The notes: generated by a model not told the origin, from the letters alone. 64,000 nt of DNA from Druceiella hillmani (GCA_039881145.1 JAYKKI010000023.1:10102001-10166000); one strand, 5' to 3'. Positions 48,831-61,799 are shown, counted from the stretch's first letter. A program made the numbers and translations.

Positions 48831-49087
48831 TTGAAATTATAGGAAACACTCACTGTAAGAAAGCGTATACAAATGTTGGACGTTCAAATTAAAGTGGATA
48901 TAGAAAGACACTTTCACATTTATAGTATCAAGTCAGCTTAAATAAGCATTATTCATTTCAATATGATATTGCTACAATTTAATAAGGACACTATGAATCT
49001 ACTAAAATTCGAAATTTTCCAACCAATTTTGAAAATTAATTTACTAAAAACTTACTACACCAAATTTTCTTAAACAGTTACTGGCAC

Positions 49088-49166
49088 TTCCTCGGACTTA
49101 TTTAAACTAGTGCTTCATTAATTAAGCAGGAAGAATATAGTAGGCAGTAATTAGAAGTCCGAGGAA
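49088..49166. repeat. 12-bp inverted repeat with 55-bp spacer
   Basis: TTCCTCGGACTT (49088-49099) and AAGTCCGAGGAA (49155-49166) are exact complements. The spacer itself contains 'gcttcattaattaagc'. It could be a tiny palindromic transposon relic. Confidence 0.6.
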
Positions 49167-49974
49167 TCCGAAAAAATTGATAAAAACGCATTGAGCTATT
49201 TACGCAATGACGAAACGTCACAACCTTATTACCGCGAGCATATTCTTTAGTACACATTTCTCTAAAGTGACTCACATATAACTCCCATTTTTTCGCTGCC
49301 TTATTCGCTCCAATTTATCAAAACCAACCGAGCTCCTCTCACATCACGTCCGGAAACTCGCAAGGCGACAAACGACCTTACAGCAATACTCCGTGCGCGG
49401 AAGCCGTAAACGCCGCCAGTTGGTCCGATGAAAATAAACTCCAACAATATAATTAATCCAACAATCGCCTCTTATGATTTTATAATAAATATGTAACTTA
49501 ATAACAGTAATTAAAACTAACGAGCTGAACGATAAAAACGCTCATGCCATTTAGGTTTATAATACTTTACAATACAGTGTATATATTTAAATATGTTACA
49601 CGTTCACTTTATTCGTGTACGAAGGAGATCGATCGTAGATAATGATTACATGTAACGTATATGTGGCCAGATCCAACTTATACAGCATGCGATAACTAGT
49701 CATAATTTATATTTTGTATTTATGATACAATAAAACGCAAGACTGGAAACAAAAACTGTACTCTAAAAAAATTATGTACATAAACTTTAAATGTAGCTAT
49801 AACTAAGCTATATTATTAACGATATGAATACGACAACATTAATTTGGGGTACCGTTTTACCATTTAAGTATAATATAGCGCTCGTCACTTCTTCCAGCCT
49901 AATCTTAATGGATGATGGATTGAAAATGACGATAAATAAAAATATTAAGTCGTTTGAGAAAAAAATCTGTCAAA

Positions 49975-50905
49975 CAAGAGTAGAATTCGCGCTACGAGGG
50001 TTCCGTATACATTTAGGCATTTACAAACATTTAATGGTACATAATATTTCAATTAAAATATTTACAAGGTTTCAATTTTGACAACGTAAATATACTATAA
50101 ACCTATTGCCTACTATATCTTCCACAGAAAAATATTTAACAAAAATATATAATTCCAGATAAAATTAGATATCATTAACTTGTTTATTTTTCACTTCAAT
50201 TTGTTATAAGACCTCTCATTAAGCCGATTTTCAAAATTATAGGTCGAAAGGATCGGGACCCATTGGTTTTGATGAAAGTATAAATACCAAAAAACAGTGA
50301 GCCGTCACGGGACGCCTGTCAGATGTGAAACATCGTGTTCGTACAAGTAATAGGCATAAAGACAAGATTATTACAGGAACTAAATATAGCATAATGAAAA
50401 AATTAAGTATTACGAATTTCTTACAGAAAATGGTGACTTTATTTAATAAACATTTATTTACAATTAATACAAAAATAATAAAGCACAGGTTATGTGTACC
50501 GTAGTAAACAACAGCGTCGAACTGAGTGAGGAGGGGGTCACGTAGTCGGTACACACCATACGACGGCGACACGACGCCATACCGTACACTCTAGTACATA
50601 TAGACTATATATATATCTTAGTATAGCGTGGCGACCCATCGCCACGGCAAACGTCGCCACGCCAACGATCCGGTTTATATCTGCGCCTATAGATGTTTCA
50701 CATAAAAAAAAAACATTTAAAGGGTCATATCTTTTATTTGCGTAAGCAATGTAAGGCCCATAGGCCTCAGTATACAATATTAATTCCAACTTAATATCTT
50801 AAGCCGTTTCTCATAAGGGTATTGACAGACGTATTGATAATAAAGTGATCCTATAAATGTTACGTTTTTTTTCATTTTGTAAAATGGAACCCTAAAAATG
50901 TTGGA
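49975..50905 (-). repeat. 'agggttccgt' repeat, near full length, interrupted
   Basis: On the minus strand it opens near 50897 with 'tttttagggttccatttta' and closes near 50000-49980 with 'tatacggaaccctcgtagcg'. Its 3' half aligns well with the copy at 59825-60460 ('aggcaata..', 'atatttacgttgt', 'gcctaaat.tatacgga'). A different element (50321-50705) sits inside it. Confidence 0.6.
50321..50705. mobile_element. Nested element with inverted 'atgtgaaacatc' ends
   Basis: Ends are atgtgaaacatc (50323-50334) and its complement (50692-50703). The inner right part has a perfect hairpin GCGTGGCGAC/GTCGCCACGC (50626-50635, 50653-50662). The same end motif appears at 127-138 and 45932-45943. The 83- and 111-codon minus-strand frames over it have no domain. 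Confidence 0.5.
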
Positions 50906-52745
50906 ATTGTTTCGTTTTCGTCTAAAAATGATTTTTCAGCAGTACGTATTTCCATTTTAGCTATTTTTATCATTAGATAAATTATGATACATTCTTATTA
51001 AAATTTTGAAAACGAAATGAATAGTAAAGATTGAGGGGATATTATTAAATGACGGGATCTATATAGCAAACCTGTGTAATGAACCGTACGCCGATAAAGG
51101 AGCTACTCGTACATAATTGTGCCAATTGCACCATTTAAATACGGCAAGCAAGCCGTCCTTTTCTTGCTCAATATGATAGGGTGATGTTTTCTGGGCATTT
51201 AGGTTCTAACCAATGATTATTTTAACACCAGACTTTTGTTCTTAAACTCCCCGAACTACTCGAGTGACGATTTTACTGGGATATAACTTCAATGAACAAC
51301 ACATTTTCCCCACAAGTTTTTACAACCTAACATAAACCCATATCTAAAGCGCCACTTAATATTGTTACACTGCAACATAACGAAATAATTCCAATATAAT
51401 TTATGTTTCTTTGTACAGAGTGCAAAAAATATATAACCACGGTACGACAGTATATCTATGAAGGAGACATACAAAACATAGCAGGGCACTATTGTTATTT
51501 ATTTTTTTGTTTACGTAACGTCTATTAAAAAATACCTGTATACAATTTTTGAATTGCCCACACCGCAGTTAAAATTATTCTAATCTTAATAAATACTAGT
51601 CCGCGAAATGCAACTAGATAAAAACACAAATTCATTTTTTGATATACAAACGAGGTCTTATGAAGATAAGAACGACGTTGCAATTACAATGGATTGAATA
51701 ACAAAGAAGCCGACTTACATCAAAGTCGTTATCGGGCGCGTCGGTTGTAATGTTATGGATATCGCTTTAATTAATGATCATCCGTTCATTTTTTGCGCAA
51801 ACTTTTTCCGTCCATGAATTAATTCTTAATCAACGTACTTTTTCTATCTTGTGCGGGCAAAAAGTTTAACACAGTTGCTTGGGCGAACAGTCGTGTAAAA
51901 AGCGGTAAGTCAGGCGTATTATAAAAGTTAACCCATTTAAAACGATTCTTTCAAAATATTTTTCCATCGGCAGTGTCAACAGTGGATCGAGGTCGTCAGA
52001 CTCTACTTTTTATGTGAGTCAGCGCGACTGGAGAAAACCAGTCGGTTTATGGAATAATTTATTTTTCTATCTGGGTAAACAGATGAAATATGGAAATTCC
52101 ACAGTAAACGTGGAAAACCCACCTAACTGCTCAGTCGTCTGTATCTGGATTTCAATAATCAGATTTTGTGTGTTTGACGTTGTCAGCCATGTGGTAGATT
52201 TTAATTTTTTTATGTCATACCAAATCCTTTACAGATTTAATAGTAATAAACAATGACTCTATGGAAAAATGAAATTACTACCAACGCAATTAATCGACAG
52301 ACAAAAAATATTAACCTTAATGAATCAAAAACTGTATTTACAAACAATATTATACTTATAACTTTGTATTTCTCAGAAACGGAAAAACAAAGTTATTGCT
52401 GCGGTCGGTCAGTTCAGTATCAGTGGTATCCACTCCTATGTTATATATAAAGCTAAAGTAGACTCTGGCATATCTCAAAGAATATTTTTGAAGTAATTGG
52501 CTGTCGATTTGGACCTCAGCCGACAATGAGACCCGGTTAGCGCATACTACCTAGACCGTTGCAGAAACAATTAAAACGTAACAAACATAAACAAAACTGA
52601 GGTGTTAAACACCTCACGCGACCATTTACTTTAGTTATTAGACGCACCCAATTGAGGGTTAAAAGTTCAAAAGCGTATATCTCACCAACTATTGTATTGT
52701 GTATACGTAATAACAAAAGAATTGTTTTATTGCTTTTGGGCTTTA
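50906..52745. other. AT-rich stretch, no gene seen
   Basis: Several 60-80 codon frames without domains. Slightly less AT bias near 51700-52150. No clear repeat. Confidence 0.4.
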
Positions 52746-52754
52746 CCTGCAAAG

Positions 52755-52862
52755 AGATGTTGCATCTCTCTCTGTCTCTCTGTCATTTATTAGTGTGTAC
52801 AAACACACGTACTCACGTACGCACGCACACACGCACGCACACGCACGCGCACGCACACGAGC
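52755..52862 (+). repeat. (TC)n and CACG-rich simple repeats
   Basis: A TCTC/TGTC run to about 52785, then a run of cacg/cacac units at about 52802-52860. The 78-codon frame through it is an artefact. Confidence 0.9.
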
Positions 52863-53039
52863 TCATATACAAATACATATTTAACTAACAGACATCTAAA
52901 CCTCAAAATATAATTGGTTTAATAATTATCAAACTTTAACTTCTACACAATTGTAATTTGTCTTGTATCAAAATCATTTATCATTCAAACAAAATGGGCA
53001 CTATATTTAAAATTTAAAAAAAATTCATTGACGCCACAT

Positions 53040-53480
53040 TTTTATTACATTATAACATTACTTATGCATTCGCTTATCGGCCATTTGAATAAATACATGT
53101 ATATTACAACGTATTACGGCGAATAATCATCACGTGATAATAAGCGCTATGAGCAACAACATTAATTAACGTTATATAAAGTCGCGCTAACAACATGGCC
53201 GGCGAGTAACTGCCCGGCGAGCAGCGGGGGCCGAATAGATTATAATATGTAACAATGACTACCACATTTAGTTCACACAAGGCATCTCGCGCGGGCTGCC
53301 TACAAAAACAAACATAATTACATTTGTTCGCCGCCGGACGTCCAATCGGTAGCGAGCGATCGCGTGGGCGATGTTATGGACCCCGGCAGATGTGACGGAC
53401 TTTTAATTTTCGAACAGCGACAGTGGTTTACTAGTGGCGGGATGAATGATATATTAATTGCTAGAAATCTACATTAGGCA
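53040..53480. promoter_or_regulatory. GC-rich island, candidate conserved non-coding element
   Basis: It contains 'ggcgaataatcatcacgtgataataagc' (palindrome atcacgtgat at 53129-53138), 'aacattaattaacg', and CpG-rich patches at 53190-53230 and 53320-53390. Confidence 0.4.
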
Positions 53481-53699
53481 CGTGAGAAAACCTTTTATTT
53501 TTCTCGTAGTTATACTTGTATCTTTGTCCACTTTAGATTTTTCACTGCGAAAAAAATTCTACATCTATTAGTAGCCTTAGAAACTTCATATACAACTTAC
53601 AAATTTTTCCTAAGTTTTGGACATATTGGAGTTGAAGAGAAATACATTCGAACATTATAAAATATGAAGAGATCAAATAATGCAATCACTCGCAAGTAA

Positions 53700-54030
53700 A
53701 TCAAAACCTAGAGTACTTCTCGTTGACTTAGAATCATGAAGTTTGGCAAGAACTAAGGTCTGACAGCACAAGTAAAGGAAAGAATCCGAAAATCGTTAAT
53801 TTGTAGTTGTATGATATAAAAAAATTTGTTTTTTTCAAACATGCTCCAGTGAAAGATATAGTAATAAATATATTTTCATTCTAAAACATTAAAATTTTGT
53901 AAATATTTTAATATTAAAACTTTGCAAATAGGAATATTATGTACAATTAAACATATATAAATGCCTAAATGTGTACAGAATCCTCGTAGTGCGAGTTCCA
54001 CTGGTGCTTGACAAGTTTTTTTTTCATTAG
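53700..54030 (+). repeat. 'agggttccgt' repeat, 3' half
   Basis: It carries interior landmarks of the family ('gacttagaatcatgaagttt', 'cacaagtaaaggaaagaatc') and the 3' signature 'gtacagaatcctcgtagtgc' with 'gcttgacaagttttttttt' at the end. The 5' end is not recognisable. Confidence 0.65.
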
Positions 54031-54169
54031 ATCAAAATACCAGTAGTTACTAACAGTCATCGTTAATGTATTTCGATCGTGCATTAATCGTATCTTTCAA
54101 AATATAAGCTACAATTAACGGAGACTTCTCTGAAAATATACATTATCATTCATAATATAGTTTACCGCT

Positions 54170-54475
54170 AACCGCTGCGTACCGCCGATAAAAACAATCG
54201 CGCAATGGCAAATCAATTCCCAGCACTAAAAACAATCAGCTGCCGCTGCGTGCGTGTCCAATCGGTAAACAATGGCGACCGCACACCGGCACTAGTTGCC
54301 AGCTCTGCGCGGGCTCCCGGCCCGCGCCCGGCCGCAGCTACCGGGCTTGGGGACCTATTATTAATTTCAAAACGTAAATTCACCAAAACAACGACGCCGC
54401 CCGAGCGAGCACGCTCACCGTTCTACGCCCCAGGGCTGTCACGCGCCGGTAGCTACTCGTCAGTTCTATAGACAC
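54170..54475. promoter_or_regulatory. GC-rich island, candidate conserved non-coding element
   Basis: CpG-rich block with 'cggtaaacaatggcg' and 'cctattattaatttc'. An 88-codon plus-strand frame beginning MANQFPALK (54205-54471) is open through it, but no domain or splice context supports it, so it is left as compositional. Confidence 0.35.
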
Positions 54476-54479
54476 TATG

Positions 54480-55045
54480 CGTTGTTAATGCTGATATTAC
54501 CAATGTCTATTTTCTAGTTATTAATAACTATTTGAATATCAACAAAGCGTTATTTGTGCACAAATTATATTATTTTAAATCGTCGTAAGGAGAATGGTAT
54601 GAACAAACTGTAATAGATTCATAACATCTAAAGAAGGAAGGAATAAAAATAGAACGGGGAAACATTGTACACGTTTTAATTTATGTTTATTGAGGATAAA
54701 AAAATAAATAATTTTTTTTTTATTTTTCTTAAAGACGCGACAAGTTACAATGAAATCGAGTTGGCGGATACTGGAAATTCCAGAGCCTTGAAAAATTTTC
54801 TGAAATAAAAAATCTACCAGTTTTATAATCTGTACATATGTATGTACAAAGTGGACCAGAATGGTAGAAAAATATTAAGAACTAAGGTAGAAAAATATCA
54901 CTTTTTTAGTGATAACTTAATCTAAACTTTTTAATCTTCCGCATTCTGATTGACTTTGTGGTGTGTATTTAAAAAATTGTTTATTTTTATTCACAACAAA
55001 ATAAATAATTACGTGACATTACGTCACGTATACACGATATCTATT
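54480..55045. other. AT-rich stretch, no gene seen
   Basis: Poly-A/T runs near 54700-54730. Nothing else. Confidence 0.45.
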
Positions 55046-55049
55046 TTAT

Positions 55050-56095
55050 ATAAATTCTTAACAACGACCTAGGTTTCATTGTATGACATCTTTAGGTAGG
55101 CTATTCGAAGAGATTAAAAATTAAATGAAAACAGTCGATTTAACTACATAGGCGATATTGTATCGTCGTCTTCAAATTTAATTTTGGAAGAAGGTACAAA
55201 ACATTTGAATCTCTTCAAATTGTCCACCTGACGATGCTGTCACACAACCAAACCCACCTAGGTCGTGGTTAAGAATTTAGATAAAGTAGAATAATACTAC
55301 GTCCCATGATTTCATTTACTTGTGAATAAAAATTAAGTGATAATGAATTTCTACATAGGCGATATTGTATCGTCGACTCCAAATTAAAATTTCGGAAGAC
55401 GGTACAAAACATTTGAATCTCTTCAAATTGCCCATCTGACGATATTGTAATACAACGAAATTTAGGTCGTGGTAAATAATTTAATTAAAGTAGATATAAT
55501 ACTACATCACATAGTTTCATTTAGTTCTGAATAAAAATTAAGTGATCATGCATTTCTACAAAATTATCGCCAAATATATTCAATATTTGAAAACAGGCGA
55601 TTTGGCTACATAGGCGATATTGTATCGTCGACTCCAAATTAAAATTTCGGAAGACGGTACAAAACATTTGAATCTCTTCAAATTGCCCATCTGACGATAT
55701 TGTAATACAACGAAATTTAGGTCGTGGTAAATAATTTAATTAAAGTAGATATAATACTACATCACATAGTTTCATTTAGTTCTAAATAAAAATTAAGTGA
55801 TCATGCATTTCTACAAAATTATCGCCAAATATATTAAATATTTGAAAACAGCCGATTTGGCTACATAGGCGATATTGTATCGTCGACTCCAAATTAAAAT
55901 TTCGGAAGACGGTACAAAACATTTGAATCTCTTCAAATTGCCCATCTGACGATATTGCAATACAACGAAATTTAGGTCGTGGTAAATAATTTAAGTAAAG
56001 TAGATATAATACTACATCACATAGTTTCATTTAGTTCTGAATAAAAATTAAGTGATAATGAATTTCTACAAAATTAAGGTCAAATATATATATTA
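55050..56095 (+). repeat. 255-bp tandem array, four units, with inverted fragment at the left
   Basis: 'ctacataggcgatattgtat' recurs at 55144, 55351, 55606 and 55861. The first unit is 207 bp, lacking about 48 bp at its end; the others are 255 bp. By eye units 2 and 3 differ at only three positions, so part of the array is recent. An inverted fragment at 55050-55107 mirrors the unit's middle ('cgacctaggtttcattgtat'). Confidence 0.9.
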
Positions 56096-56099
56096 TATA

Positions 56100-57690
56100 C
56101 TATTTGAAGGCTCTAGAACTGCTAGCATCCACCGAATTCGTCGTATTTCATTGTCTATTCAATTATTTACAGTCTCAAAAAAAGTTCGAATTTTTCTTTT
56201 ATCTTCAATAAATATAAGGCGTAAAACGTTTTGTAGTTCTATTTTTAGTCATTCCTTTCTGAGGCGCTCGGAAATATTTGCTATTTCTTTCATGCCAACA
56301 AAGAAGAACTCGCCAGTAAAGCCTTGAATTGGAACGTAATCATCTCTATTTCTATCTAGGTTTTCGGGGTATTTATTCACTTAAGTAATAGAAAACAATA
56401 TGAAAGTAACGAATCGAACTAAACCGCTTTTCGGTAAAAATCATGGAGGGTGGTCAAGTCTTCTCCGTTTCCGGTTTAAGATACCAAAAAATTTTTGATA
56501 GTAAATCTACATAGATTTCAGTATAAAAATACTAACTTACCAATCAGTAGGCAAAGTAGATAAGTATTTTTAAAAATATTTTGGATATAAGTTTGGTATG
56601 TCACGGTAGTGTAAATTCGCAGGTTAATAAACGGAAGCGGAAGGATAAGTGAAGCAATTGAAAAAAAAAACAACAAAGTAATGAAAACGCAAATATACTC
56701 GGTAAGCCATTGAGAGAGGTGTCCTACCGATACAATTGGGCGTGTGTGTTTAAATTTTCGTGACGTTCTAAGTAGTAGCAAAGCGCCAAAAAAGTCAGGC
56801 TATAATATTTTATTGTTCCTTATGGCCAGGATAATTATGAATAAAATATGTATTTATGTTTCATCATAAATATTATCTGTTATTGTATCGTCCAATCTCG
56901 ATCACGATCGAAGTTGGATAAGGTTACAGCAGGGATTCTAGCAGGATCGAAAGGTAACTTCCTCTAGCGTATCTGACTTCTTACAAAATGATGTCCGTGA
57001 AGTCGAATAATAAAGTACAGACCAGTCCTTCAAGAGAATGATAAAGTACAGAAAGTATAGTCTCTACACTTGGCAACCGAATTAGCACGGAATCTCTGTG
57101 CGCTTATGGAGACTACGTCTAATTTATATTTTTTTAAATTTTTCTTGGTTGGTGTCGTGTCCACGCGAGATGAAGAAGCGGCTACAAATGTCCATGCACA
57201 GAAATGACGCGTTTGGCGACCTTGATGATATTTTCAGAGTAGAGTTGTCCACTAAATCGAAATTCTCCAAGATCAAACAGAGATCTTAAAATCGCAGGAC
57301 AGCTAAAGATAGGGTCCGGGTTGAGGAGAACGTCACAGTTATTAAAGGGACGATAGGTTCTAGTATCATCATGATGTATTTTCATGCCTTGAAAATCCAT
57401 CATGGTGGTACTATAACCCCTAGTGCCTAGTATGCCTAGTTCTATGTCTTGTGATGGTCTTGGTGAGCACACAATTTGCGTTAATTTCATATATTTGATT
57501 GATGGAATTTTTTCGTAAACAATATCTTGCATAGGTATTTACATCGTCAAGGACAGTTCCAGTATTATTAAAATCACTAAGATCACGAGCTTTTTTGCAA
57601 GCTATCAACTGCTTCATTTCCAGGAAAACTTTTCTTGAAATATAAATTCGAAACAGCACTCTTTCGAAAAACGTAACCGATTAAAAGTTA
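56100..57690. other. Mixed stretch with unrecognised overlapping frames
   Basis: On the minus strand, frames 57420-57659 and 57182-57532 overlap in different phases and have less biased composition than their surroundings ('RPFNNCDVLLNPDPIFSC' in the second). I cannot match them to a family. They may be remnants of one decayed coding sequence or chance. Other frames (56052-56327 plus, 56518-56781 minus) look like AT-rich noise. Confidence 0.3.
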
Positions 57691-57694
57691 TGGT

Positions 57695-57960
57695 TTACGT
57701 CAGCCCTAGCAGCCGCGCCGGACGACTGGCTAAACGCCGCGTTCCTGCCTGAGCGGGCCGGGCCCGCTCCGCCGCGCTCCGCTGACCCGCACCATCGTTA
57801 CGCCGGCTAATGGTCTCCCGTCGAGCGCTCGTTATCATATACTCACGCATGTTAATCACCTGCATTTCTAATTAACGTATGCGCATACTATTACTGCTTT
57901 GATATGCAGCCCCGTACTGCTCGGTGGCGTTTAACTGTATCGACTAACTGTTAACATGCG
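57695..57960. promoter_or_regulatory. GC-rich island, candidate conserved non-coding element
   Basis: A 'gagcgggccgggcccgctcc' symmetric block (57752-57771), followed by 'cggctaatggtc', 'catgttaatcacctg' and 'ctaattaacg'. Confidence 0.4.
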
Positions 57961-58036
57961 AATAATTGATATATTGGAAATTTTTTTAGGGAACACGTTT
58001 TATCTTTTTTAATACATTTTAATACAGAAAAGACAT

Positions 58037-58190
58037 CTTTGCTAATTGACCATCTGAAGATGTTGCCATACAACGAAACCTAGGTCGTGGTTAAGAATTT
58101 AAATAAAGTAGAAATAATACTACATCACGTAGTTCCATTTAACTGTGCATAATGAATTTCTAAAAAAATAACGCCAAATATATTCAACAT
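58037..58190 (+). repeat. Single copy of the 255-bp repeat family
   Basis: 'gctaattgaccatctgaaga' through 'aacgaaacctaggtcgtggt', 'actacatcacgtagtt' and 'aacgccaaatatattcaac' aligns with the units at 55.1-56.1 kb and the right arm of the fold-back at 5.7 kb. Confidence 0.8.
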
Positions 58191-58194
58191 TTTA

Positions 58195-59820
58195 ATATAA
58201 CAGAGAATAGTGAAAATATGCACGGACTGACGTTATTGTTACAAATGAAGTAAAATGATAAGAAGGTAAGGTTCTTCACATGACATTTGAATACTTGTAC
58301 TGTTGGTATGTTTCTTGGTGCAGATTGTTTAATGAAAGTTAGTTTAAGTTACATTTTAAGATCAACCAAGATAGCACAGGTTTCTTTACAATAAAAAAAA
58401 ACTAATGGTCTTCCTAATTTCACTTGTAACACCGAACAAAGATATTTCTTTTCAGCAATCAATATACTACGGTTGTCATTGGTGTTTAGGTAAAGTTAGA
58501 TAGTATTCGACAAATCGGGTATGCAAGTTCAAAATATCCAAAACTTTATCTAAATCAACTTACATACAATATAATACAATATTTGCGAACGACCGATCTA
58601 ATTCCCATTTCGAATTTTATTTATCCATTTAAGTGTTCATAAGCTATAAAGTAAACGTATTTTTTTGCTCTATCTCGTGTCATATATTAATTAATTAATT
58701 TATTTATGTACTTTAATGTATACAAATGATCATATGTCGGACTTATTGCTACGGAGCAATCTCTTACAGCCAAACAGAATGTTACCTACTAGTAATAACT
58801 GTATACGAGTACACTGCACCAAAAAATGTGCTACGTACACCAATATTGTCTTGCGACTTCGTTCGCATGGAATTGCGAGATGCAAGTGCAGTTTTTTAAT
58901 GCGTTCATTTTATGTTTATTATGTACAAATAAATAACCGGTTTAATTTATAATAATTTAATTTATATAGTCAGTATAATATGTACAAATAAATAATTAGT
59001 TTCACATGAGCCAACTAGCGCTGGCCGCAAAAAACCGTTCAAATATCCGCGTTGTCCTACAACCGGCCACTACTCGCGTATCGATATTTTGTTTCATTTC
59101 CTACGAAACCTTTTGAGATATCAACATGAAGGATTGTGCTTCGTCGTATCTTCTATATACACATATAACACACTTTATAGTTGACTCTTTCTGAGTTTTT
59201 CCTGGCTAAACGTACTGTACTCACTTATATTTCAATATAAACGTATTATTAAATTAGAAAAATATTTAATTAAAAATAAACTAAATATCGCCATCTAATG
59301 GTAAATAATAAACGTCGCTGTCAGTTAATTAAGTGGTAATTGAATCGAATAAATAATCTTGATGATCTCTATTGCAGATGTTGGCCAAGCCTCTAAGATA
59401 TACAACTCCAGAGGTTTATTAAAAAATCCGTCCAATGTTTTTGCGTGATGTACAAAGATACAACCTCGTTAAAATTTTATTATATGTATAGATTTATTAA
59501 CATTTTACTATAATTAAAACGTTCATTAAATCTATACAAGATTTAATGAACGTCTTAATTAACATTAAACGTTCTTAAATCCATCTGTCGATTATCCACA
59601 TGCAATCCTTCATTTATATGACAGACACGTTGTAATATATTGTTCTTACTTTCAAAAGACGGAAAAGGAATATACATCTTCGACTTATTAGCTATATGTA
59701 TATATGCAGAAATTAATACTTCAAATGCCAAAATTAACTCAAATCCCAAAATTGTCATTATATAAGATATATTATTGGCACATAGCTACGAAACAATGTT
59801 AGTAGTTTTTTTATCTATAT
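58195..59820. other. AT-rich stretch, no gene seen
   Basis: A mixed patch at 58995-59110 with CpGs may be a small island. It also holds the hairpin listed separately. No gene. Confidence 0.4.
59512..59560. repeat. Hairpin with 15-bp perfect arms
   Basis: acgttcattaaatct (59519-59533) and its exact complement (59539-59553) flank a 5-base loop, ataca. Pairing extends outward with one mismatch. 'cattaaacgttctta' just after it repeats part of the arm. Confidence 0.75.
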
Positions 59821-59824
59821 CAAG

Positions 59825-60460
59825 CAAAAGCCCTATTAAGCGCGAGCAGAACCCGCCCTACGAGAGTTCCGTATATATTTAGGCACCTACAGACAATTTA
59901 GAGTATATAGTATTTCTATTACACTATTTACAAACATTAGTTTTTCACAACGTAAATATGTTTATTGCCTATAATTCATAGGCGTAAAAAATGGCGCAAA
60001 TAGTTCAAAAGTTATAAGACCGAGGACATCACTTTAGGTTTCGTACAACCTTTGCTTCTAATCTCATTTCTTCATAATTTTAAGTTGCGTATTTTTGAAA
60101 ATAAAGTGAAGGGGGCAACATATTTTTTTGCATATTTTCCAGTATACCTCTGAAGATATACTACCTAAAATTATGGAAAACATTCTTGAGCCCGTTATTA
60201 TTAGTTCTTTCATACGATATTCCACCCTTTACGTGAAATAAAAAAAAATTCGCATACTTCATTTGCCACCCCCTCTCCAAATTTCCATGTAAATATTTTT
60301 GAGTGTAACTATTATTGGTATACGTGACGTTTAATATATTTTATTACTATGGCAATTTTCAAGTTTCCACGTCAAGCGGTTTCATAGAAAAATGGCTGTG
60401 ACAGACAGACACGTGTGTGATAATTTTTCTCATAAGGGAAAATGGTACTCTAAAAGTCGA
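59825..60460 (-). repeat. 'agggttccgt' repeat, near full-length copy
   Basis: On the minus strand it opens near 60458 with 'ttttagagtaccattttcc', then 'gtctgtctgtcac', and closes near 59890-59840 with 'tatacggaactctcgtaggg'. About 630 bp, no coding frame. It is the most complete copy here. Confidence 0.65.
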
Positions 60461-60529
60461 CGGCAATTCCGACATCTTCATTCCTCGCATTCCCTTTCTG
60501 CGACCTACGAATAATTGGCTTTTATAAGT

Positions 60530-61320
60530 GGCGTCATCATCAAACATTTTAATGCTTCCAACTCACTTCCTTCCACGGCCCACCGACCCGAGAACACACC
60601 CTTCTCACGACATCCGCATGCCATCAACCTATATCTTCGAGCCGTCAACAAACGGTCGGCCCACGAAACCTATTACACGATAAACTTACTACTCCGACCG
60701 ACCGGGTCCCGTAACTACTTCGCAACACCGATAAAATTACTACAAACAAATATACGCAATTAAAACTAGACAGACGCGCAACCCCCGCGCGTACCGCCGA
60801 ACGCACTAAACTTTATAATTACCCCGTGCGGGGCGGGCGTCGCGCTCAAATTTAATTCACGCAGTCGTAAACCCGGCGCATTATTATCGCGATACATAAA
60901 AACTAATTGACTCATATAAGGTTATCGCGCTAGGGCCGAGAGCGGGGCGCCGACGCGCGCCTTCCAATTTATTATTCATTACGAGCATTTAATCTTGCAT
61001 CTAGCCGTGGAAATTAACGATAATACCGTCGCCGGCACGGCCGGAATTATGCGACGCTTCTTTATTTTCACTCAATCCTTTCCGACCGCGTCGATCGCGG
61101 CCGATCTCGGCGCGCTAATGAATAATCGTTATCGGCTCAACGCATCGCGGGCGGAAGACTAGGACGCCTACAAATGGCACGTTTATTGCGAGCTCCCTTT
61201 GTTTCATCGTGTAATCAATCGACGGGCTATCCGTGTTTGATATCATTAATGCTGTCGGTATACGCGATACGTCACGCATTATTTACTCATTATTTAATTT
61301 CAGTTATTCCTATGGCAGAG
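60530..61320. promoter_or_regulatory. Very long GC-rich island, candidate conserved non-coding elements
   Basis: Repeated CpG-rich patches with 'ttataattacccc', 'gcgcattattatcgcg', 'aactaattgactc', 'ccaatttattattcattacg', 'gcgctaatgaataatcg' and 'gatatcattaatgctg'. The 82-codon plus-strand frame (60515-60763) has no domain. One of the strongest regulatory candidates in the window. Confidence 0.45.
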
Positions 61321-61795
61321 GTTTTAAATGGCGAAGCAGGCTAACGCTGTTAGGAAAAACTAAAATTACGTAAGAATCATGCAACTAATTTTGAATTTAG
61401 CAATGTGTCTTAATCAAATCCTTTAAGAAGATGTAGTACCGACAAAATATTGCATAGAACAATTTGTCACAAGTTCACGCAAATCAAATTTCATCCAACG
61501 TTGTAATGTTCGTGCCAAATATATAGAAGATAAATATATAAAATAATAAATTATTAAAAGGATAAACATAAAACAATAAAAGACAGATTATATAAAGTAT
61601 CTGTTGTCCGACGGTATCAACTTTCTCGCTTTATATGAATACAGCATAAACTGCCAATATCATTAAAACATAATTAACAATTTAATTTCTACAGCGTTAG
61701 TCTAACATTTAACTTAAAATACGTCTTACGATGGCTACGTAAGAATTGATTAACGTACGAGTTTTGCACCTTACATTTAATGCGATGCAAAAATC
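61320..61795. other. AT-rich stretch, no gene seen
   Basis: No repeat or frame of note. Confidence 0.45.
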
Positions 61796-61799
61796 AAAA

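Noticed and set aside
52652..52888. Frame with His/Thr/Arg repeats
   Set aside because: Translation of the CACG-rich simple repeat.
54205..54471. 88-codon frame starting MANQFPALK
   Set aside because: Tempting start, but the peptide matches nothing I know and lies in a compositional island.
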